This document shows, piece after piece, positions 8,211 to 15,943 of a stretch of 64,000 nucleotides of DNA (the first letter of the stretch is position 1; each line of letters begins with the position of its first letter). This stretch comes from Halomonas sp. GFAJ-1 (GTDB lineage: Bacteria > Pseudomonadota > Gammaproteobacteria > Pseudomonadales > Halomonadaceae), in contig CP016490.1 of assembly GCA_002966495.1 (NCBI GenBank), forward strand, positions 372,001 to 436,000, given 5' to 3'. The position numbers and the translations under genes are program-made. Under the pieces are notes generated by a model. The model saw only the letters and a program-made list of their open reading frames with translations, had not been told where the DNA came from and did not search any database.

Positions 8211-9585
8211 CGGCTAGCCCTTGCTGAACTGTCCACCCCGCTTCCCGGCGCATTTTATTGAGTACAGGCGCTAGCTCTCGAAACATCTCGACGGGAGTCA
8301 AAGTAGAGAAGGCACCAAATGGCTCCTGCCCTTGTTGAGTGTGCCCCATGAAAGCATTAACCAGTTCGCCACGAACCCCTTCAGCACGTAAAGCACTGCG
8401 AAGGTAATGCCGGCTGGCATTGACCGGTAGCGTAAAGACGGGCACGTGGCGCCGCAGATTCTCTGGAGAGAGCTGTACCATCTGCCAGCTGTCACTTATA
8501 AAGAACATTAGTGGTACATCTGGCTGAGGCTCACTCAACACCGCCTCGAGATGCTCATAGAGTGATGCTCGATGATAAAGCCGTGCCTGCAGCACTTCCA
8601 AGTGGCTCGCATAGTAACGTAGTTGCTCACGCAGCTCGGGCAGTAACCAAACTATACGTGCCTGACTCATCGCTTCGTCGTCCTTATCAGAGATAGTCAG
8701 AAAACCGGACGTGAAATCGATCTCTCTCCAGCGAAAAACCAGATCATTGACCGCACGGTAAACCGTCGCGAACAGTATCCAGAAAGCGATGTAACCCACG
8801 CAACAATTATGCGTTTGACGCCAACTCTCATCATTAGGCTGGAGACGCCTTGCTGCCCGCAGCTCGCTCTTCAAATGCTTAACAAGGCGTGTTAGCAATA
8901 ATGGCTTGAGGTTCAGTTTACTGCCATGGTCACCGCAGTTTTGTACGGACTGCTTGAAGGCGTAGTAGTTTTTCTCTTCAACGCTGAGATGCTGATAAAT
9001 ACTGTTGCGCAGTGATACAGCAGCATTATGATAAAGTGTCTCAAGGTAACCAGCTGGCACGCTGTAATAGTGCGCAGCCACATCAGCGACAGTAAAACGG
9101 TGCCCAGTCAACAGGTAAGCGTCGACCCAATCGCTGGAGTGGCCGACTATCTCATCGAATAGCGCTTGACTGATACGGTGAGGAGTCAGCCGCATACGGT
9201 GGTTGCGGTTGAACTTTGAAACTGCCGCCCGCATTGCATTTTCAATGCCGCCATGATGCCATTCGGGAAACAATTCACGATATTTTGTCCGGCTCTTCCG
9301 CATCAGGCTGAGACGCGAGATAAACTTACCCATTCGTACGGGACTGGCAACCACTACCACCTCATCCACCAATGCAGGCGTGCTTTCACCGGCTGTATAG
9401 AGCAGTTTCTTGGCGTCGTCTTGGAGGCTGTTGCGCCACTCCGGCGACGGAATGGGCAGTACAAAGGCGTGCTCTTCAACTAGAAAAGCGAGTACGTCCT
9501 TGCGGTGTTTCGGTAAATCACGCCGATGGCTATACACCCGCATCTTTAGAAGTTGCTCAACGGGACGTCCGAGCCAGATCATCAA
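8203..9585 (-). CDS. C-terminal part of a split tyrosine-recombinase-like protein (lacks nucleophilic Tyr)
   Basis: A 460-aa frame with a tyrosine-recombinase fold signature: R277 in VYRAVNDL, H393 and R396 in RHYLRSALR, H415 in FMGHTQQGQ. At the expected Tyr position (about 8-11 residues after H415) there is Phe (EPFGAF, F423/F426) and no Tyr, so this partner probably cannot cut DNA on its own. The ATG has no ribosome-binding site. The frame is continuous with the upstream 355-aa frame: only a TAA at 9625-9627 separates them, followed by 13 open codons. I read both as one ancestral gene of about 829 codons broken by a nonsense mutation. It overlaps the 1065-aa recombinase gene by 8 bp. Confidence 0.75.
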   Translation of the reverse strand: MMIWLGRPVEQLLKMRVYSHRRDLPKHRKDVLAFLVEEHAFVLPIPSPEWRNSLQDDAKKLLYTAGESTPALVDEVVVVASPVRMGKFISRLSLMRKSRTKYRELFPEWHHGGIENAMRAAVSKFNRNHRMRLTPHRISQALFDEIVGHSSDWVDAYLLTGHRFTVADVAAHYYSVPAGYLETLYHNAAVSLRNSIYQHLSVEEKNYYAFKQSVQNCGDHGSKLNLKPLLLTRLVKHLKSELRAARRLQPNDESWRQTHNCCVGYIAFWILFATVYRAVNDLVFRWREIDFTSGFLTISDKDDEAMSQARIVWLLPELREQLRYYASHLEVLQARLYHRASLYEHLEAVLSEPQPDVPLMFFISDSWQMVQLSPENLRRHVPVFTLPVNASRHYLRSALRAEGVRGELVNAFMGHTQQGQEPFGAFSTLTPVEMFRELAPVLNKMRREAGWTVQQGLADV

Positions 9586-9624
9586 TAGAAGCAGAAGGCC
9601 GGCAGAGACGTCTTCGTTATCGCG

Positions 9625-10692
9625 TTAGTCAAATCGCCCTCGGCCCGTAAATAGCTCAAACGCTGCTTTCGCGGCAAGTGCCAGTTCGACCCGGCTTAAA
9701 CGAGCGTAGCGAAAAGGAAGCCGCTGGTTGGACTGACTGATATGCTGGATACGGCTGCTCTGGCGCCGGATCAAGTCTCTTAGATCAAACCCTGATGTGG
9801 GGGAGGCTTTACTTTCTGTGAAGGATACGGCACGCAGTGTCTGGGATTCTTTTGGATGCAGACCTGCGGCACGCTGACGACTTTGCGCCTGCTCATCACC
9901 GGCCGACTCCAACAGTTGTACCGACTGTTCTGGCCCCTCATGCTCCTCGTCATCCGAATCCGACATCTCAACGTGCCGTTCAATCGTTCGGGCCGAGTGA
10001 CCACCGCCGCCCCCACCGTCTCTCGTCTTTCCCTTATGGCCAAGTACTTTTCGAACGAGCAGCTCGATACCTGAAAGCGGCTCAAGGATCTCGTCGCCCT
10101 TCAACAGATATTGTTTGTGATAGCTTTTTAGGGTGGTATCTATCTCTATCTCTACCAACAGCCCGAGGGGCTTCTTGCCATTGGCGATCGTACGGATATC
10201 ACGACAAGCTGCGGTAATTTCGGAACCAATACGCGCTTGGTGTCGCTTTCGCTGAATGGCTGAGCACGCCACAACCACACCCATATGCTGCCAATAGGCA
10301 TCATTGCCATAGCTTTCAGCATCGGAGGTAAGAATCAGCATCGCCCACTCAGGATGGTCATTGATAATGCCGCGCTGCTTACCCGACTGATCTAGCCACG
10401 ACTCTGGGCAACTGTCGCGATCACACTCCTTCAGCACGGAGATAATCCGGACAATGTCAGTCAGGTAATGAAAGAGGCCTTGCTCCTCCTTTTTTTCGAT
10501 CGCATCATCAAGATCCTCCCGAATTTTTTGGCTTCTTTGAACTGCCTGTAAAGCACGGTTCACGTTTTCCATAACTAGGAGAAGGTGGGTTAGATCATCC
10601 GGCGCTTTCAGCAGCGCAAGCAGCTTTTCTATTCTGGAAAGCTCCACGCTACTCAAAGTTGCCAATTTCTCCAAATCTGCTTGCATCACCAT
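9625..10692 (-). CDS. N-terminal part of the split recombinase-like protein
   Basis: A 355-aa frame starting MVMQADLEKLATLSS with GGAG about 10 nt upstream. It is helix-rich and ends in a charged, glycine-rich low-complexity stretch (GGGGGG near residue 235, then acidic SDSDDEEHEG) followed by LSRVELALAAKAAFELFTGRGRFD. The TAA at 9625-9627 is in phase with the C-terminal recombinase frame, and the codons after it read RDNEDVSAGLLLLLMIWLGRP without a break. It therefore looks like the N-terminal DNA-binding or multimerisation half of a single larger protein cut by a premature stop. Whether the pieces are made separately, by readthrough, or not at all cannot be seen. Confidence 0.7.
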   Translation of the reverse strand: MVMQADLEKLATLSSVELSRIEKLLALLKAPDDLTHLLLVMENVNRALQAVQRSQKIREDLDDAIEKKEEQGLFHYLTDIVRIISVLKECDRDSCPESWLDQSGKQRGIINDHPEWAMLILTSDAESYGNDAYWQHMGVVVACSAIQRKRHQARIGSEITAACRDIRTIANGKKPLGLLVEIEIDTTLKSYHKQYLLKGDEILEPLSGIELLVRKVLGHKGKTRDGGGGGGHSARTIERHVEMSDSDDEEHEGPEQSVQLLESAGDEQAQSRQRAAGLHPKESQTLRAVSFTESKASPTSGFDLRDLIRRQSSRIQHISQSNQRLPFRYARLSRVELALAAKAAFELFTGRGRFD

Positions 10693-10802
10693 GTCACTGG
10701 GACTCCATGATCCGCTGGAGTTCTGACTTCCGCTTCCTTGAATGCGTGATGCGGTGCTCTTATAGTCCCATTAATGCCTTTAGATTGCGTGTGGACAGAC
10801 TC

Positions 10803-11656
10803 TTAGGTTTTGTACGAAAAGTTGGCTCGCAAGCAACGGTCGATGCACGCCACGAATACCATCGCCTTAAAGCTACTTGCCAGCTTTTCATAGCGTGTGG
10901 CGATCCGGCGACATTCTTTAAGCCAGCTAAAGCAGCGTTCTATCACATTCCGTTGCCGATATTTCGGTTTATCGAACCGTCTAGGTAGCCCAGGCCGGGT
11001 TCTTCGGTGCATATTGCGCTGAGCAATCACGGGTTTCATGCCGTGCCTGTCGCAATAATGACGCAGCTCATCGCTGTCGTATCCTTTGTCAGCCACCACA
11101 TAGCGACTACGTTTGCGAGGACGCCCGACGCCACCTGGTAGATGAATGCTCTCTAATGTCGCAACGAAGTGACGAGAATCTGCCTCTTGACCAGGAGACA
11201 GTGTGAACGCCAGTGGCCAGCCATGACGATCACAAACCAAATGAATTTTGGTTGTTAAACCGCCGCGGCTACGGCCGAGCGCGTGGTCTAGCGGTTCTGT
11301 TGAACCCCCTTTTTACCGCCTCCAGCGGCAGCGCGTGTGGCTCGCACGGAAGTGGCATCGATCATCCACGTGTCTAGATCCATAAGCCCATCTTCACGTA
11401 ACTTAAGCTGTAAGCGAGAAAGTACCGCTTCAAAGGTGCCGTCATCACGCCACTTGCGGAACCGGTCATAAACCGTCGACCAAGGACCATATCGCTCGGG
11501 TAAATCACGCCATTTAGCACCAGAGCACAGTACCCAGAAGACACCATTGAGCATTTTCCGGTCATCCCGCCTGGGTCTGCCCATGGTTTGAGGGGGAGCC
11601 ACGATATCTTCGATCTGTGCCCAGCCGTCATCAGAAATCTCGTAACGTCCGACCAT
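10803..11656 (-). CDS. IS5-family transposase, two frames joined by -1 frameshifting (copy 2)
   Basis: Protein products are identical to copy 1: a 122-aa N-terminal frame (11656 to 11288) and a 145-aa catalytic frame ending at 10803. The same AAAAAGGGGG run bridges them. As in copy 1, the stop codon TAA is completed by the TA target duplication plus a flanking A. Confidence 0.87.
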
Positions 11657-11719
11657 TGTTTTCCCCTATGCTGCTTTTGCATAGGTAAAGTTAGCAGATA
11701 AGGCTTTTCGTACAAAACC
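10806..11719 (-). mobile_element. IS5-family insertion sequence, copy 2
   Basis: The same 914-bp element as copy 1, inverted. It has the same GGTTTTGTACGAAAAG terminal repeats and is flanked by TA on both sides. It sits inside a small open frame whose two halves rejoin exactly after removal of the element and one TA, proving a simple insertion at this site. With copy 1 it forms a pair of 914-bp inverted repeats enclosing about 7.0 kb. Confidence 0.9.
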
Positions 11720-12050
11720 TAGGCACCTTGATGCCGTGCGTCTTACGCAGCGTAATAGAGAGCTCTTTTAACTGTCGATAGACGCGCTCTTTCGCATCCA
11801 CAGCCACAGGACAGTGCATCAGGCTATGGCTAATAAGCTCAAACAACGCTCCTCTGACCAAATCAGATTCGTGAGCATCTGTGATGCCTACCGAGATGAA
11901 GGCTTCTGGATCCAGCAATGCACTTACAGCATGAAACGCGCGAAAACCACTGACTACTTCGTAATGCCGCGAAACCTTTTGCACCGAAACCGGGTGGAAG
12001 ATAAGTAAGGTATTGGCTAATTCAACATCCAACCATGACGACACGGGCAA

Positions 12051-12356
12051 CTGATTGGCAACATCAATATTGACCCGTTCGATCTCACCGAGCGCCCCGG
12101 AAGGGGATTTGATCTTTCGATAGTGGCAACCTTGTCACAACATTCCTCGTTGAACTCGTCCTTGGCGATGCTCTTTCCAGCAAGAGTCCCTAAATTTTCA
12201 GCGCACCTATTTCGACTCTCTGCGAAGAAGTGTTAGTTGGTGAACAGCTCATCAAGTGAATTGGCGGTAACCACCTAGTGACCCAGGTATTCATTTGCGC
12301 CCAGTTTTAAGGTTCTCAGCCAACATATTTTTTACCCCCACAGGCTTAGAACAAAG
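12051..12356 (-). pseudogene. Gap with a decayed remnant of a second Rpn-type gene (about 12285-12345)
   Basis: Most of this gap holds no gene I can name; its left end is the open 5' extension of the ParB-like gene. Near 12285-12345 the - strand reads NMLAENLKTG, and the DNA matches the stretch of the neighbouring Rpn-type gene that encodes DMLAENLENWAQ (12550-12600) with scattered differences. This is a short fossil of a paralogous copy, pointing to an old tandem duplication or repeated acquisition. Confidence 0.5.
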
Positions 12357-12918
12357 TCAGTGCTTTACCTCGGCACGTAGCGTATCTACGTCCTCAACAG
12401 ATAAGTCTGTAATCTCAGCAATCGCTTGATCATCCATTTCAGTCCGGGCGATCAGTTTGCGCGCTGCATGTCGCTTGCTGTCCAAAACACGCTGATCAGC
12501 TTCCTTCTTCAAACGCTGCTCCGTTTCTTGACGCCCTACTTGGCGCTCTTTCTGAGCCCAGTTTTCAAGATTCTCTGCCAGCATATCTTTATCCTCCACC
12601 AAACTGTTGAGCTGATCCAGATTGACCTCAGCCCCAAGCCGCTGCAAATGGCGCTTAAGCCATCGGGTGATAATTTTATCAATCCGATCTTTGTGGGGAT
12701 CAGCCTGAATGATGGCCACAACCCGATCCACAGCCTGCTGAAGCCCCTGACGATCTTTGGAAGCTTTCTCGATACTAAACACCCCGCTCAGCGGTGTTTG
12801 CACCAAACCTAACTCTTCGTCAGTATAGCGCGCCTCGTCCACTAGGTAGTAGCGCAGGTGTGGCTGATAAGCGCGAAGGAAGCCCCGCGGCTCAGGGGTA
12901 TGAATCGCCCCGGATATT

Positions 12919-13746
12919 CTAGACACCCGTTAGGCTCTTAAAGTAACGCCTTTCATACTCAACCGGTGACAAGTTATCACTTGTGCCGTGTCGGCGCTTT
13001 GGGTTGTAAAACATTTCAATATAATTGAACACGTCACATCTAGCTGCTTCGCGTGTTGAATAAATCTGTCGCTTGATTCGCTCTCGCTTTAGAAGTTGAA
13101 AGAAGCTTTCAGCAACGGCGTTGTCATGACAGTTACCACGTCGGCTCATGCTGCCTACCAAGTGATTCGCTTTCAGAAAGCTTTGCCAGTCTCCACTGCT
13201 AAACTGGCTTCCTTGATCCGAATGCACCATCACCGTTCCTTGTGGCTTGCGTCGCCAGACTGCTGATAACAAAGCATCCAGTACCAACTCCGTAGTCATG
13301 CGAGACTTCATCGACCAGCCAACCACTTGACGAGAAAACAGGTCGATAACTACCGCTAAGTAAAGCCAGCCTTCATAAGTGCGGATGTACGTGATGTCCG
13401 TCACCCAAGTAACATTTGGCGCTGTTACTTCAAACTGACGGTCTAAATGGTTAGGGGATACAACAGCCGGTTTTCCACCGCCATAGCCGCCAGGGCGTCG
13501 TCGATAGCCTGTCTGAGAACGTAAACCTTCCCTACTCATAAGACGCGCCACACGGTGCTTCCCGCAAGCTTCGCCAGCTTCACGCAAGTCCTGGTAGACC
13601 TTGCGATAGCCATATACACCGCCGCTTTCAAGCCAGGAGTGCTTGATCAATCCCAGCAAGCGCTCATCTTCTCGCGCTCGATTAGAGAGCGCTTTTTTAC
13701 ACCATGCGTAGTAACCGCTGGGGTGCACTGCCATCATCTGACACAA
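12919..13746 (-). CDS. IS3-family transposase OrfB (integrase catalytic part)
   Basis: A 275-aa DDE-type integrase-fold protein with an HTH_21-like start (HPSGYYAWCKKALSNRAREDERLL) and the catalytic triad: Asp in VTDITYIRT, Asp in VMHSDQGSQF, Glu in DNAVAESFFQLLKRE. It ends in RRHGTSDNLSPVEYERRY, the usual IS3 tail. It is normally made only as an OrfAB fusion: slipping back one base on AAAAAAG at 13827-13833 near the end of orfA continues into this frame (RYAFIQNYASQYSVRRLCQMM). The ATG at 13746 is internal to that fusion. Confidence 0.92.
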   Translation of the reverse strand: MCQMMAVHPSGYYAWCKKALSNRAREDERLLGLIKHSWLESGGVYGYRKVYQDLREAGEACGKHRVARLMSREGLRSQTGYRRRPGGYGGGKPAVVSPNHLDRQFEVTAPNVTWVTDITYIRTYEGWLYLAVVIDLFSRQVVGWSMKSRMTTELVLDALLSAVWRRKPQGTVMVHSDQGSQFSSGDWQSFLKANHLVGSMSRRGNCHDNAVAESFFQLLKRERIKRQIYSTREAARCDVFNYIEMFYNPKRRHGTSDNLSPVEYERRYFKSLTGV

Positions 13747-13793
13747 GCGACGTACCGAATATTGGCTCGCATAATTTTGAATAAACGCGTACC

Positions 13794-14072
13794 TCAGTCG
13801 GACTCCCTGGCGAAGTACGCGGTGGCCTTTTTTAATATGTCTCGCTCTTCTGATACGCGTTTGAGCTCGGCCTTCAAACGACGGTTTTCAGCTTGGAGAT
13901 CATCATCTTCTTGCCGTTGTTCTACCGGCTTATCGTAGCGCTTGATCCAGATGTACAGGCTGTGACCTGACACGCCTAGCCGCTCAGCGACCTCGGCCAC
14001 GCGATGGCCGCGCTCTACCACCTGCTTGACGGCTTCGATTTTGAATTCTTCAGTGTAGCGGGGATAGCTCAT
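13794..14072 (-). CDS. IS3-family transposase OrfA (DNA-binding part)
   Basis: A 92-aa protein, MSYPRYTEEFKIEAVKQVV followed by a helix-turn-helix (VAEVAERLGVSGHSLYIWIKRY) and a leucine-zipper coiled coil (LQAENRRLKAELKRVSEERDIL), exactly the OrfA plan of IS3 elements. It binds the element ends and, alone, represses transposition. The last codons contain the AAAAAAG slip site used to make OrfAB. AGGAGG before the ATG is a strong ribosome-binding site. Confidence 0.92.
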   Translation of the reverse strand: MSYPRYTEEFKIEAVKQVVERGHRVAEVAERLGVSGHSLYIWIKRYDKPVEQRQEDDDLQAENRRLKAELKRVSEERDILKKATAYFARESD

Positions 14073-14580
14073 GGTTCCTCCTAGATACCTTTAGTATAAG
14101 GCCTGGAGGTGTCTACGAAACCTGGGGCGATTCAGTAATCATCTCAAAAACATCTAGTGGTGCCGTCCAGGGCTTCGAGCCGTTATAAAGCACCACTGGA
14201 AACACAGGTGGCAAGCCTTGGCTTGGGGTAATGACCTTCTGCTTGAGCAGCTCGCTGTAGAAACAGGCCACGTAATGCATTAATCGGATCGGCATCGTGC
14301 GATCTACCGAGGACTGAAACTCCAACAAGATATACAGATAGACCTCCTGGGTTACGCCTTCCCAAGTGACGTTAACCGACCACACCACGTCCTCGATCTT
14401 CTCTTCAAACATCGGGGTGATGTAGTAGCCGCTGTGTTGCTTCAACGTGGCGAACTCCATCAGCTGGGCAATCTCGGCGGGTGCAAAGCCTTCAATCAAC
14501 TGCTGAACGAACTCCGGATAGCTGAACAACTCCTTGTAGCCGGTATCATGATGTTTGTGAGTAGTATCGGCCATGCACAC

Positions 14581-15118
14581 TCCTGTCTTTATCGTCTAGT
14601 CCGGTTTTGAGCATTATTCCAACACACGTTATCTGCCTGCACCCACGACATTGATCAGGAGCTTGCCGCGACAAGACCGTTAAGGTTTTAGCTACGTCAG
14701 TCCAGCCTGAACCGTTTAACTTTCATTTCTCGCCCAAGCGCTGTCATCGCTCGAAGACAATGTCGACGTCGCAAATTACGGCATCACGAGTTACGTGAGA
14801 AGGCTTACCTCTAGTCTTCAATGATATTCACGCCGACTTGATGCTCAGCGGCAGCCTAACGGTCACTTATGCTGTAAATTTTGAATTTAATTTTGTGACA
14901 AAGATAAGCGTACGCAATTGAGCTTAAATTACCTAGCCAGCATTTTAAAAAAATCGCTGAAACCCTTTCCTTCGGCTATTTTCGGCAATTAAAAACAAAT
15001 TATGAAACTCAAGGAAATCCAAATAAATCCGGCTCATAACCCGAAGGTCATCGGTTCAAATCCGGTCTTATCGCGGGCTTGCTTGCCATCTTTGCGCTTT
15101 AAGCCACAGGGTCAATGG
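14581..15118. other. Non-coding gap with an AT-rich stretch
   Basis: About 540 bp without a credible gene. The middle (14870-15020) is clearly richer in A and T than its surroundings. The only recognisable piece is the initiator-tRNA fragment at 15031-15067. Confidence 0.4.
15031..15067 (+). repeat. Fragment of initiator tRNA (tRNA-fMet), probable attachment-site scar
   Basis: 37 nt run from the anticodon stem-loop (GGCTCATAACCC, anticodon CAT) through the variable loop (GAAGGTC) to the T arm (TCGGTTCAAATCCGGT). The anticodon stem G-C pairs next to CAT are the hallmark of bacterial initiator tRNA. The 5' half and the acceptor stem are missing, so this cannot be a working tRNA. Such 3'-half copies are typically left by integration of an element at a tRNA gene. 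No matching full tRNA lies in this window. Confidence 0.7.
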
Positions 15119-15677
15119 CTATTGATTCGCTGAATATACCCTGCTGTCGGTGTGCGGCAGCGGGGCTCTTCCGAACACAATCCATGTGTCCAATGCGGGC
15201 CCTAGCTCCTTGACGACACGTAGCTGCTGGGGGTTCTGGGACTGTATTTCTAAAGCACAAATACCAGCGTCGTACTCTCCGTTCAACAGGCCTTGCGAGA
15301 CGTTGACGATCGATGGCTTTTCAATAAGTACTTCGTAGTGCGATAGGTCTGTGTAAAAACGCGTAGCAGGCTGTAGGGCTAGCGTTTTGGGGGTATCGAC
15401 ACCTGCCCGCGCAACAATGGCCAGGGGTTTGCTGCCAGCAATGAATGCATCCACCGGGAAAGCGCGATGCATATAGCGACCCACGCAGTTTCCGTGCTCC
15501 GCGTGGGCAGAGCACTGCAACACATAGTCAACGCTGCTGGATAGCAGCGCCTCGAACGCGTCTTCAAACGCGGTATAGAGCATAATGCCGCCTTGTTGCG
15601 GAGCATGCCTATCAAGATAGCGGTTCGCTACCAGTTCATGGTTGCTACCTGTGGGGCCCTAGCGTTGCTATACGCAC
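15119..15677 (-). pseudogene. Prephenate-dehydratase/BacA-like protein, frameshifted near the N-terminus
   Basis: The main frame (15583 to 15119) encodes a periplasmic-binding-protein-like fold of the prephenate dehydratase type, with SIVNVSQGLLNGEYDAGICALE and a DTWIVFGRAP end like the DUF of BacA-type prephenate decarboxylases. Upstream, a GTG at 15675-15677 with AAGGAAAA before it starts VRIATLGP, the family N-terminus. One extra base in the G run at 15653-15656 (CCCC on the coding strand) shifts the frame; skipping it gives TGSNHELVANRYLDRHAPQQGG into the main frame. With the frame restored the protein is about 185 aa. It is a broken gene or a sequencing error in a homopolymer. Substrate unknown. 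Confidence 0.55.
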
Positions 15678-15943
15678 GTTATTTTCCTTATCTTTGTTAA
15701 TTTAGGTAGTGAGTATTCCCACCCCTTCCAGGCCTTCTTCCAGTGTATCTCCGCCCCCCAATGGCCCTACTCATTAAGTGCTCCGGCCATAATAAGATCT
15801 CCTGACTGTAAGCGGAATAGGCATGACAGCTGGTCACTTACGCTTTCTTGGATCCTGGATTCATAGAGTAAGCACAGCACTTTGGATCACAAGGTAGCGG
15901 CAGGAGGACCAGCGCCGGCACCCTCTCTGCCTTACCTACCAAA
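15678..15943. other. Intergenic stretch between broken genes, nothing recognised
   Basis: No coding frame with support on either strand. It may hold the missing left end of the IS30 remnant, but I see no clear terminal repeat. Confidence 0.3.

Larger units (their letters stand above)
10760..12050 (-). pseudogene. Small ParB-like gene interrupted by IS5 copy 2
   Basis: The 5' part (12050 down to 11720) encodes about 110 residues including HPVSVQKVSRHYEVVSGFRAFHAV, which follows the ParB/Srx-type pattern P-V-V-x-YE-V-G-R. It runs into IS5 copy 2 at HGIKVP. Removing the IS and one TA restores the frame as KVPKSLSTRNLKALMGL and a TAA stop at 10760-10762, so a gene of at least 124 codons was cut. 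The TTG at 12050 is only the nearest start-like codon: the frame stays open upstream to a TGA near 12140, and the true start is unclear. It lies directly upstream of the recombinase genes on the same strand, so it was probably the first gene of that module. ParB-like assignment is tentative. Confidence 0.6.
12901..14134 (-). mobile_element. IS3-family insertion sequence (1234 bp)
   Basis: Terminal inverted repeats begin TGAATCGCCCC at both ends and share TAGACACC further in. Three-base direct repeats GTA (12898-12900 and 14135-14137) mark the target duplication, normal for IS3-type elements. It carries orfA and orfB joined by a slippery A-AAA-AAG. It is intact to the eye and has split an Rpn-type nuclease gene. 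Confidence 0.9.
12357..14580 (-). pseudogene. Rpn-family recombination-promoting nuclease/putative transposase, interrupted by an IS3-family element
   Basis: The 5' part (14580 to 14135) encodes KHHDTGYKELFSYPEFVQQL and YILLEFQSSVDRTMPIRLMHY, the PD-(D/E)XK core of Rpn (YhgA-like) proteins, with the ExQ motif in LEFQS. The 3' part (12900 to 12357) encodes the C-terminal helical tail ending in LSVEDVDTLRAEVKH. Removing the element at 12901-14134 and one copy of its GTA target duplication restores a continuous frame, DVFEMITPEPRGFLRAYQ, of about 328 codons, the normal family length. Rpn proteins are DNA nucleases linked to recA-independent recombination. The gene is inactive as it stands. AGGAGTGTGC before the ATG gives a plausible ribosome-binding site. 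Confidence 0.85.

Noticed and set aside
2871..11719. Composite transposon formed by the two IS5 copies
   Set aside because: Copy 2 sits inside a small gene whose halves rejoin exactly when the IS and one TA are removed, so its inner and outer flanks were contiguous before insertion. That is a simple insertion, not the end of a composite element.
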